Assembly (NCBI GenBank): GCA_965243325.1
Contig: CBDEUQ010000003.1
Coordinates: forward strand, 2,108,001-2,172,000
From: JANQOH01 sp965243325
Lineage (GTDB): Bacteria; Pseudomonadota; Alphaproteobacteria; UBA7887
Direction: 5' to 3'
DNA length: 64,000 nt
In this document: in pieces, positions 17,509 through 24,360 of the stretch
How the letters are laid out: each line of letters starts with the position of its first letter
Position numbering within the stretch: position 1 is the first letter of the stretch
Translations under genes and position numbers: made by a program
Notes under the pieces: model-generated
What the model saw: the letters and a program-made list of their open reading frames with translations, nothing else
Database searches by the model: none
What the model was told of the DNA's origin: nothing

Positions 17509-17733
17509 TTTGGTCTCACCGCCTCGCTGTGGACGGCGGATACCGAGCGCGCCAGGGTGCTCGGGGCCAGCGTCGAGACCGGGACCGTCTTCATGAATCG
17601 GGCCGACCGCCTCGATCCCGCGCTCTGCAGGACGGGCTGCAAGCTCACCGGCAAGGGCGGGGGATTGTCGGAAATCGGTTACCACAACCTGACCTGCCCC
17701 AAGTCCTTCCACTTGAAGAAAGGACCCGGATGA
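17509..17733 (+). pseudogene. C-terminal remnant of an aldehyde dehydrogenase
   Basis: The frame beginning at 17509 translates to FGLTASLWTADTERARVLGA, then ETGTVFMNRADRLDP and CKLTGKGGGLSEIGYHNLT, ending KSFHLKK. This is the last about 75 residues of an NAD(P)-dependent aldehyde dehydrogenase. The substrate-binding and catalytic cysteine regions are missing and there is no start codon or ribosome site. Its TGA overlaps the ATG of the alcohol dehydrogenase (ATGA), so the two were one operon before truncation. It abuts the end of the peptidase gene, marking a recombination junction near 17495-17508. Confidence 0.85.
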
Positions 17734-18875
17734 CGCTTGTGGCGGACTGGTCGTACCCGACGGCCATCCGGTTCGGCGCGGGCCGACTCCGGGAACTGCC
17801 GAACGCGTGTGCGGACGCGAGCATCCGCAACCCGCTGTTCATCACGGACCGAGGGCTGGCCGCGTTGCCGTTGACGCGCCAGGCGCTCGACATTCTGGAA
17901 TCCGCCGGACTGGGCCGCGCGATCTTCTCCGATGTCGACCCCAATCCGAGCAACTGGAACCTGGATGCCGGCCTCGTGCGCTTCCGCGACGGAGGGCATG
18001 ACGGTGTCGTGGCATTCGGCGGCGGCTCCGGTCTGGATCTGGGGAAGGCGGTTGCCTTCATGTCCGGCCAGTCGCGCCCTGTGTGGGACTTCGAGGACAT
18101 CGGCGATCGGTGGCGGCGCGCGAACCCTGACGGCATCGCGCCCGTGGTGGCCATCCCTACGACGGCCGGGACGGGATCCGAAGTGGGCCGGTCCAGCGTC
18201 ATTATCAATGCGGATACCCGCGTGAAGAAGATCATCTTTCACCCGAGGGTCCTGCCGACGGTGGTGATTATCGATCCTGAACTCACGGTGGGCCTTCCCG
18301 GACCGATCACGGCCGGGACCGGGATGGATGCCTTTGCGCACTGTCTCGAAGCGTACTGTTCACCGCACTATCACCCCATGGGCCAGGGCATTGCGCTCGA
18401 GGGCATGCGCCTCGTGCACGAGAATTTGCAGAACGCCTACGCTGACGGCTCGGACCTCGAGGCCCGGGCCAACATGATGGCGGCCGCGACCATGGGAGCG
18501 GTCGCCTTCCAGAAGGGACTGGGCGCCATTCACGCGCTCAGCAACCCTGTCGGTGCCGTGTACGACACCCACCATGGCACGACGAACGCGTGCGTGATGG
18601 CGCATGTCCTCGATTTCAACCGCTCCGCGGTCGCAGATCGGCTGGCCTCGTCCGCCGCGTATCTGGGCCTTCGGGGCGGCTACGCCGCGTTCTACGACCG
18701 GGTGATGGAGCTTCGTGAATCGCTCGGCATTCCGCAGACGCTGAGTGAGATGGGTGTCGGCTACGAGCGTTTGGACGAGCTCACGGCCATGGCGCTCGAG
18801 GATCCGTCGGTGGGGGGAAATCCGGTGCCGATGACGGAGGCGAACACGCGGGCGCTGTTCGAGGCCTGCATGTAG
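17730..18875 (+). CDS. Iron-containing (group III) alcohol dehydrogenase
   Basis: This protein has 381 residues from ATG 17730. The NAD(P) binding loop VAFGGGSGLDLGKAVAF is at about 92-108 and IPTTAGTGSEVGRSSVI at about 145-160. The metal-site region includes GTGMDAFAHCLEAYCSPHYHP (Asp and His ligands around 195-212), HALSNPVG near 270 and THHGTTNA near 280. It oxidises or reduces a small alcohol/aldehyde with a divalent metal. The upstream truncated aldehyde dehydrogenase overlaps its start, so the original operon oxidised an alcohol via its aldehyde. Third-position GC is visibly lower than in the neighbouring backbone genes, which fits horizontal acquisition. The gene is intact, but its native promoter is probably lost. 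Confidence 0.9.
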   Translation: MTLVADWSYPTAIRFGAGRLRELPNACADASIRNPLFITDRGLAALPLTRQALDILESAGLGRAIFSDVDPNPSNWNLDAGLVRFRDGGHDGVVAFGGGSGLDLGKAVAFMSGQSRPVWDFEDIGDRWRRANPDGIAPVVAIPTTAGTGSEVGRSSVIINADTRVKKIIFHPRVLPTVVIIDPELTVGLPGPITAGTGMDAFAHCLEAYCSPHYHPMGQGIALEGMRLVHENLQNAYADGSDLEARANMMAAATMGAVAFQKGLGAIHALSNPVGAVYDTHHGTTNACVMAHVLDFNRSAVADRLASSAAYLGLRGGYAAFYDRVMELRESLGIPQTLSEMGVGYERLDELTAMALEDPSVGGNPVPMTEANTRALFEACM

Positions 18876-18942
18876 ATGTCCCGCGAAACGGCGCGGGATG
18901 CCTGTCCGGACGCTTCCCAGTTCTGCTTGCTCGCCGGCAGCC

Positions 18943-19185
18943 TCACGGCGTCCGGCCCCTGATCCCCGGGGCGCAGTGCTCCGCCGGGCCGAAACCCCGG
19001 AGCTTGCCGTCGCGAAGGTCGCAGGTGGACTTGCGGGGCTGGAGCGCCCTGTTTCGGGCGTCGGTGAGGTCGGTTCTCGCCATCTCTTGTTCTCCCGGAT
19101 GCGGTTGTAGCCAGGGAGCCGGAGCTTGCCGGATCCGTCCGAACGCAACAAAACTCCGGAGAGAAAATGACCTGTTGTCAAATGG
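18943..19185 (-). pseudogene. Relic of a DUF4102-type integrase N-terminus with its leader
   Basis: Read on the minus strand from ATG 19083, the first 34 residues (MARTDLTDARNRALQPRK, then DLRDGKLRGFG) align with the start of the intact integrase at 41655 (MAGKTLTDARIAALVPRK, then IRDRKLPGFG). The frame then degenerates and stops at 18943. About 100 bp upstream (19084-19185) also resembles the intact copy's leader, including ACAGG..CATTTT.TCTC and GGCT.CAACCGCA.CCGGGAGAA. This is therefore a decayed copy of the same element, not a chance match. The rest of 18876-19449 holds no gene I can support. Confidence 0.7.
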
Positions 19186-19414
19186 TTGGCACCGCCAGGT
19201 GCGCGGGGCTGTGTGACACTTCTTGCCGATTTACCCGACGTCGGCAGGCGCTTGACGTGGCTCGCCTTCACTCCCGTAAGTTGTTTGTCATTCGGCGCGC
19301 GGATCGGGTGCCGATAAGCGTGGCAACGCATTGAGTTCCTTCAATTTCAAGGGCCGAACAGCACGTCTGTTCCACACCAGGGGCCTGCGTCGTGCGCATG
19401 GCCGGCCCGGCAAT

Positions 19415-19449
19415 TTGACCATGCCCTATTTGTGTACTAAGTACGATAC
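19415..19449 (+). promoter_or_regulatory. Candidate promoter and palindromic operator of the XRE regulator
   Basis: A perfect palindrome GTACTAAGTAC lies at 19434-19444, ending 5 bp before the regulator's ATG. A -35-like TTGACC (19415-19420) is 17 bp from a -10-like TAAGTA (19438-19443) that lies inside the palindrome. Binding there would block transcription, so autorepression by the XRE protein is likely. The start codon is so close that the transcript would be leaderless or nearly so. Confidence 0.5.
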
Positions 19450-19803
19450 ATGACGTATTTCGGTGGAACCGTCCGCGTGATCCGCGAACGCCTGCGCGAG
19501 GACGACCGGCGCTATTCGGTGCGCCAGGTCGCCGGCCGCGTCGGCATAGAGCCGGCGTATCTCAGCAAGATCGAACGCGGCGAGGTGGCGCCGCCCTCGG
19601 AGGCGACAACGGTGCGGCTGGCGAAGGAACTCGGCGAGGACCCCGACGTCATGCTGGCGCTCGCGGGCAAGGTGTCTGCCGACTTGCAGGCCATCATTCG
19701 CAAACGGCCGCGCCTGTTCGCAGACCTGATCCGCCAACTGAAGGAAGCACCCGACGAGGCGGTGTTGCGGGTGGTGCGCGAAGTGCGCGACGGAAATTGG
19801 TGA
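19450..19803 (+). CDS. XRE-family helix-turn-helix regulator
   Basis: This 117-residue protein has an N-terminal helix-turn-helix of the XRE/Cro type (about residues 8-72), with SVRQVAGRVGIEPAYLSKIERGEVAPPSE as the recognition unit, and an alpha-helical tail (KRPRLFADLIRQLKEAPDEA). No membrane or peptidase domain is attached. It is followed after 12 bp by a conserved unknown gene that it probably controls. The palindromic operator GTACTAAGTAC sits directly upstream. Its arrangement resembles small self-regulated accessory modules, but the partner is not a recognised toxin. Confidence 0.85.
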   Translation: MTYFGGTVRVIRERLREDDRRYSVRQVAGRVGIEPAYLSKIERGEVAPPSEATTVRLAKELGEDPDVMLALAGKVSADLQAIIRKRPRLFADLIRQLKEAPDEAVLRVVREVRDGNW

Positions 19804-19815
19804 GGAGTAATGTGA

Positions 19816-20814
19816 ATGATCGTGCTTGAAGACAACCGGCTGGAATTCGGCTTTCCGGAGGTCCACGCGGCGGCGCGTTGCAGCATCGAATTCCAGCGCA
19901 CCCTGCGCATCCCGGACGACGGTCGCGACTACCCGCTGCCGCCGGGCCTCGGCTCGCTTCCGCTGCGGCATCTCGACGATCACGCCGCGCGCCTGCCGGA
20001 AGCGTGGCGGGTGCGGGGCGGCGTGATCGCGCCGATGCACCAGGCCCAAGCGATGTGGATCGACTTCGATTCGGACTATCCCTTCGCCGTCAAGGTGGCG
20101 ACCGGGAAGATCTGCGCGATCACGGGCGAGTCCCGGGTCGACCCGCTGAACCGGGATCCTCAGGACTACGCGGTGCTGCCCGAGCAGCCCTGGCTCGACG
20201 GCTACTGCGTCGAGGAAGGGGTGGTACGGCAGTTCGTCGCCATGCCGCTCGGCGAGGGCTACACGGTCGAGGAGCAGCTGACCGGCGACGCGGTCCACGG
20301 CGGGATTCAGTTGGTGGCCTACCCCATGAAGGCCGAGCGCTACGAGGCGCTGCGATCGGAGTGGGATGGGTTGCAAGACGGTGTGGTGTATTCGGCGGAG
20401 CCTGCTTTGGAGGACGCCATGGGCCTTGCGCCGGGCGGCCGGATGAAGCAGGAGATCTATGATGATCCCTACGGTCTCGACGCCTGGGATCAGCGGCACG
20501 GCAGCCGCTGCTTCGTTTCCCTGCTGAACACGATCCAATGGATGGCAATCACCGGCGAGCGTCCGCCGACGGAGCCGCCGACGGCGCAGGACTATGCCGC
20601 CTGCGGCCTGCCCTGGTTCGACTACTTTGGCGGGGATGCGCGAGCCGTGGCCGGCAGCGGCAAGCTGCAGGGGCTAAAGAGCGTCGCCCAGCAGGGAAAG
20701 GTAACAGGGCAGGGGCCGCTGCCGAATAACGAAACGATTGCCGCGACGCCCGTTATCGCGCTCGGGAAGGCGCGCCGCGTGCGGGAACACACCGCCCCCG
20801 GGGCGCCGTCCTGA
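19816..20814 (+). CDS. Conserved protein of unknown function downstream of the XRE regulator
   Basis: This is a 332-residue soluble protein; ATG 19816 follows GAGGAG at about 19801. I do not recognise a named domain. Noticeable segments are QAMWIDFDSDYPFAVKVATG near residue 77, DYAVLPEQPWLDGYC near 117, RQFVAMPLGEGYTVEEQLTG near 140, and GGIQLVAYPMK near 162. The rest is Trp/Tyr-rich (CGLPWFDYFGGD near 265) with a C-terminal low-complexity tail. No signal peptide and no catalytic triad or metal motif are evident. The C-terminal region mentions no repeats. Operon position suggests that the XRE protein regulates it. A role in stress or mobile-element biology is only a guess from location. Confidence 0.65.
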   Translation: MIVLEDNRLEFGFPEVHAAARCSIEFQRTLRIPDDGRDYPLPPGLGSLPLRHLDDHAARLPEAWRVRGGVIAPMHQAQAMWIDFDSDYPFAVKVATGKICAITGESRVDPLNRDPQDYAVLPEQPWLDGYCVEEGVVRQFVAMPLGEGYTVEEQLTGDAVHGGIQLVAYPMKAERYEALRSEWDGLQDGVVYSAEPALEDAMGLAPGGRMKQEIYDDPYGLDAWDQRHGSRCFVSLLNTIQWMAITGERPPTEPPTAQDYAACGLPWFDYFGGDARAVAGSGKLQGLKSVAQQGKVTGQGPLPNNETIAATPVIALGKARRVREHTAPGAPS

Positions 20815-21340
20815 CGGTCAGTGAATGCCGCAATGAAGCCATGCGGCGCACGTTGAACGGCGAGAGCGACAGGCTCATGCAGAGCCGCTCTCGCCGCATG
20901 CACCCGTCCGAATAGCCGTACTTGCCCCCATGGACCCACAGGTAGCCCCGCGCAACTTCGCTCCGCTTGACGCGAAGCCATGTGGGTCTCTTTGTTGAAC
21001 TGTAGCGACGAGCGTTCGCCTAAGCTCTTGGTACGTTTTTTTTCGCCGCCGCTCCGGTGCATGATCACGGTGCCGTTGACATGTACTCATGATCCCGAAT
21101 TATTGACCCTCTTCAATAGGTTATCGCTGTCGTCCGGCGTCGCCGTTTGACCCCTGAGATTAAAGAACTTCAATACGTTGCCGTGCTGATCAACGACCAA
21201 TCTACGCGTCGGGCAACATAAGAGGTACGTTGAGTCGGGTTGCACCTACCGGAGCGGGCGAACATAGCCGGTTAGCGAGCGTACAACCAGTAGTGCTGAT
21301 CGGACATTCGTGACAGGCCGGTATGCTAGGGAGGCAACGG
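20815..21340. other. Gene-free stretch with two hairpins and a T tract
   Basis: I see no credible gene here. An 11-bp perfect inverted repeat CGGCGAGAGCG (20858-20868) pairs with 20886-20896. A second stem pairs GACCCACA (20933-20940) with 20981-20988 and encloses an inner stem CTTCGC (20956-20961) with 20972-20977. A run of eight T lies at 21036-21043. These could be a terminator region for the upstream pair or a small structured RNA. Sequence from about 21050 is AT-richer and precedes the coiled-coil gene. Confidence 0.4.
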
Positions 21341-22666
21341 ATGGCAAGTTTCCATGCGATTCGGACGACGAGACTCACGGATCGCCAGGTTCTTGACCTG
21401 ATTTACGCGCTGCTTGGAGACACAGACGCGACGTCAGGGAAGATCAGCTTGGCCGATGGAATCGCTTTCGACATCCTCTCCAGCAAGCGAAGTGAGGAGC
21501 CGGTATCGGATCTTGACCGCGAGCGCCACGCCATTCGATCCGCACATTTGTCCGTGCTCTCGTGTATCCACGTTGATTTTTATCGTGGGACTTGTAGCGA
21601 TATTCAACAGCCACACGCAAATCGTGAGGCGTCGCCGCATTTTGATGAAGTATTTCTGCGTCATGAAGCTAGGCAGGGTCAGGTGACCCTGCACCAGTGG
21701 GTTACCTGCATTGACATCATCGAAGCTGCACTTCCCAAGACTTATCCGCTGCAGGAGGCCAAAAAGGGCTCGGATGCGATCGACGTCCTGCGTGCGGAAA
21801 TGGCGGAGCTGGCCAGTCAATACAAGGAGATGCTAGCCGGGTTGGCTGACGAGCGGGCGAAGTTCCGGGAGGAATCAGAGGAAGAACGTAAAGCTGCTCG
21901 GGAGGAATATGCCGTCGCGCAAGACAGACTGGAAGCGGACGGCGAAAATCAGCGTAAGGAGTTCGACGAATACAAGCAGCAGGAAGAAGGTCGTCTTCAG
22001 CAACAGCAGGAGGAACTGGACCGGCGAGAGCAGGACCTCGACAACCGTCGGCACATGCACGCACGCCGCGAATTGCGAGAGCGGATATCCGAGCACTTTA
22101 AGGTGCGGATGGTGAGGCCGGTCGTTTCCAGGGCGGCCGTCAGGATGCGCTGGCTCGTTTTTGGGTTGACTCTGGGGGCCGGTGTCGGAATTGGCGGTTT
22201 CGGCATCGACAGCTTCGGCGAGTTGGTCGCGGTCGGAGGCCACGAGGATGTTCCCGGCTGGCTGACCATCACCCACGCGGTTCGAAGCATAGTATTGATA
22301 GCACTGGCAGTGGGGTTCGTCGCTTATGCCATTAGTTGGCTCCGGGCGATTTATCTTGATGATGTCCGCACCGAACGGCGATACGAGAAGTACGGGCACG
22401 ACATCGATCGGGCCAGTTTCGTTATTGAGACGATCATGGAGGTCGGTGATATGGAAGACATGGAGGTGCCGGACGCTTGGGTCGACGGCGTGTGCCGGAA
22501 TCTGTTCCAGGATCACGCCGACCGCAGTGCCGACAGCACCCCAAACCACGCGCTGGCTGCGCTGTTCGACACCATCTCCGGCGCAAAGTTCGGGCCGGAC
22601 GGCGCCCAATTCTCCATGGAACGTCGCGATGCCCGGCGATTCGCGAAGAAGCACTCCAGCGGTTAG
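21341..22666 (+). CDS. Coiled-coil protein with two membrane segments, function unknown
   Basis: This protein has 441 residues from ATG 21341, which has AGGGAGG 6 bp upstream (an in-frame ATG at 21323 lacks a good site). Residues 1-145 form a mixed globular region (LTDRQVLDLIYALLGD near the start). Residues about 148-245 are a highly charged coiled coil rich in E, K, R and Q. TM1 is about 268-288 (LVFGLTLGAGVGIGGFGI), TM2 about 316-335 (SIVLIALAVGFVAYAISWL), and then there is a cytoplasmic tail with acidic repeats (EVGDMEDMEVPDAW). Base composition is clearly lower in GC than backbone genes. It stands alone in an accessory region. I recognise no family. Membrane-anchored coiled-coil proteins in islands sometimes belong to defence loci, but nothing here proves that. 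Confidence 0.7.
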   Translation: MASFHAIRTTRLTDRQVLDLIYALLGDTDATSGKISLADGIAFDILSSKRSEEPVSDLDRERHAIRSAHLSVLSCIHVDFYRGTCSDIQQPHANREASPHFDEVFLRHEARQGQVTLHQWVTCIDIIEAALPKTYPLQEAKKGSDAIDVLRAEMAELASQYKEMLAGLADERAKFREESEEERKAAREEYAVAQDRLEADGENQRKEFDEYKQQEEGRLQQQQEELDRREQDLDNRRHMHARRELRERISEHFKVRMVRPVVSRAAVRMRWLVFGLTLGAGVGIGGFGIDSFGELVAVGGHEDVPGWLTITHAVRSIVLIALAVGFVAYAISWLRAIYLDDVRTERRYEKYGHDIDRASFVIETIMEVGDMEDMEVPDAWVDGVCRNLFQDHADRSADSTPNHALAALFDTISGAKFGPDGAQFSMERRDARRFAKKHSSG

Positions 22667-22890
22667 TGGATTGTAGGTGACCGAAGAGTCCATTATTGTT
22701 TCCTTTGTTGAATCTGTCATGGGCGGCGTCAATGCGTCGCGGGGTTTCGTGTAGGGGATTATCCACTATGGTTGACCCGGGCGCCGCCAGCGGTATGCTC
22801 CAACGTCATTACCCGAGACGGGAGGAGGCTTGGCATGCCTGACACGATGAAACCAAAGAACCCGCACCGCGATTACCATGTGGACTTAGA

Positions 22891-23160
22891 ATGCGGGTTT
22901 CGGTTGTGAGTGTGCCGACCAGAGAAGCCCTTGATCGCACGCTTAACGAGTTCGTGCGGCTGGGAAAGTACCAGTTTCTGAGGCAGCACGGCATATCAAA
23001 CCGGCGGTCTGTCTCAACTTTCATCGAGTGGCAGGGAGAGCACTGCGACATGAAAGCTGTGGTCGCTGTCGCGTTAGGCAATCCGCACGCGAGGATCGGC
23101 AATACCAGCGAAGTGCGCGAGATAGTCGAGCGTCTGGGGCTCGTGGTCATTCAACGATAA
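22891..23160 (+). CDS. Small unknown protein, passenger of the IS1595-like element
   Basis: This is an 89-residue basic protein starting at ATG 22891. Segments are SVPTREALDRTLNEFVRLGK, then RRSVSTFIEWQGEHCDMK, and a C-terminal helix VREIVERLGLVVI. There is no membrane segment and no known motif. A much better ribosome site (GGGAGGAGG at about 22820) precedes an ATG at 22835 in another frame that yields only 24 codons, so the true start may have been lost to a frameshift. It lies wholly between the inverted repeats and converges on the transposase relic with a 14-bp overlap. Confidence 0.45.
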   Translation: MRVSVVSVPTREALDRTLNEFVRLGKYQFLRQHGISNRRSVSTFIEWQGEHCDMKAVVAVALGNPHARIGNTSEVREIVERLGLVVIQR

Positions 23161-23389
23161 GCCGATGCTTGACCCCGCACGTGATCTCGTCGGCGCGACG
23201 CCGGATAAACGGGATCGTGTCGGTGTTTGTGCTCGTCATGATCCCGGCGCAGACCTCGTTCGTGTCCCGGCCCTCCGGATAGATTCCGGATTCGAAACAC
23301 GCCGTCGCTGTGGCCTTGTCCGGGAACATTTCCACGAGCGGAACCAAAGTCAGACTTTCGTGATGAGCTTTCCCAGTTTCCGTTGTCAA
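23147..23389 (-). pseudogene. IS1595-family transposase, N-terminal relic
   Basis: The 80-residue frame from ATG 23389 begins TGKAHHESLTLVPLVEMFPD and continues ATATACFESGIYPEG. This matches the N-terminal pattern of IS1595 transposases (GKAHR..LTL.ELA.MFPDE..A..WFE...WPDG). The following zinc ribbon is ruined: only isolated Cys residues remain, and the DDE catalytic core is absent. It sits at the right end of the element defined by the 22754/23443 repeats. It cannot be active. Confidence 0.7.
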
Positions 23390-23520
23390 CGACTAGAAAA
23401 TAGGTAGGGGGACCGAATTAGTTTCCCTTCATGGATAATCCCCTTCGTGTACGGTCTTGGCGGAGGATCGCGACAGCCCGCAGAAGCATGTGCGGCGGGC
23501 GGGGACCGTCTCCCTCAGCG

Positions 23521-23670
23521 CTGACGGTCGAGCGCTTCTTCGCATGGATTCAATTACAGAGGCGCGTACTCGTTTGATGGGAGTATTGTGCGGAGAACTT
23601 CTTCGGCTTTGTGCAGCTCGCATATGGGCGCGTCATGCTTCGGCAATTTTGTGATGGGTTCTCGAAACGC
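23521..23670 (+). pseudogene. IS5-like transposase C-terminal relic, in frame with the GNAT gene
   Basis: The frame at 23521 reads LTVERFFAWIQLQRRVLV, a TGA at 23575-23577, then WEYCAENFFGFVQLAYGRVM and LRQFCDGF. This is the C-terminal E-containing block of IS5-group transposases; the TGA stands where the family has Arg (CGA to TGA). After the relic the same frame runs without a stop into the acetyltransferase. Upstream sequence (23452-23520) is too degraded to assign. Confidence 0.65.
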
Positions 23671-23679
23671 GGTGCGACT

Positions 23680-24174
23680 GTGAAAGCCGTCATCCGCCCG
23701 GTGCGGGACAGCGACGCAGAGGGGCTGATCCGCCTGATCGGCGCCTGCTGGTCGGCCTATGAGGGCTGCATCCTCGATGTGGACGCAGAGGAGCCGCAGC
23801 TGCGCGCCATGCGGAGCCATTTCGATGCGCTCGGCGGCGAATACTGGGTTGCGGAAGGTGCCGGCGGCAGGATCGGGGCCGGCGGCGGCTGGGCGCCCGC
23901 AGCCGACCCGGCCGGCGCCGAGTTGCACAAGCTCTATGTGCTGGCGGACCTGCGCCGGCAGGGCATCGCCCGTCGCCTGGTCGGCATGGCCGAGGCGGCC
24001 GCCCGCCGCCGGGGCAGCCGCTTCGTGGAGCTCTGGTCCGACACGCGCTTCCTGGAAGCGCACGCCTTCTACGAGGCGCTCGGGTATCGCCGCACGGCCC
24101 GCACCCGCGAATTGCACGACCTGTCGAACACGACGGAGTTCCATTTCCGCAAGGAGCCGTTCACCGTGCCGTGA
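23680..24174 (+). CDS. GNAT-family N-acetyltransferase
   Basis: GTG 23680 is chosen as start because residues before it belong to the transposase relic; this gives 164 residues. The GNAT motif A is LHKLYVLADLRRQGIARRLV (about 88-107), the Q/RxxGxG/A-like acetyl-CoA pyrophosphate loop. Motif B follows in HAFYEALGYRRTART. The N-terminal motif VIRPVRDSDAEGLIRLI is typical. It transfers an acetyl group from acetyl-CoA to an unknown amine. Translation might also begin upstream within the relic (ATG 23611), producing a 187-residue fusion. It is followed by the backbone thiolase after about 190 bp. Confidence 0.85.
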   Translation: MKAVIRPVRDSDAEGLIRLIGACWSAYEGCILDVDAEEPQLRAMRSHFDALGGEYWVAEGAGGRIGAGGGWAPAADPAGAELHKLYVLADLRRQGIARRLVGMAEAAARRRGSRFVELWSDTRFLEAHAFYEALGYRRTARTRELHDLSNTTEFHFRKEPFTVP

Positions 24175-24360
24175 TCGGCCGGCGCCGGGTGCGCGGACCT
24201 GTGTCACTCATCCGACAGCCGCCGCGCCCCGGGGTCGTCCCCGGGCCGCGTTGAGTCGGGGTGCGCTCGAACTCGCGGTGCTGCCGGCGGTCCACCGCGC
24301 CGCTATACTCCCGCCCGCGAAGTGCGCCGGCGCGAAGAAGCAATGGAGGGAGCGACTCCC

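Larger units (their letters stand above)
22754..23443. mobile_element. Decayed IS1595-like element with 8-bp target duplication and a passenger gene
   Basis: Terminal inverted repeats GGGGATTATCCA (22754-22765) and TGGATAATCCCC (23432-23443) are immediately flanked by the direct repeat TTCGTGTA (22746-22753 and 23444-23451), the 8-bp duplication expected of IS1595. Inside are an 89-residue gene on the plus strand and, at the right end on the minus strand, an IS1595-type transposase N-terminus of about 80 residues. Most of the transposase is gone, so the 690-bp element is non-autonomous or was shortened after insertion. Both ends and the duplication are exact. Confidence 0.75.
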
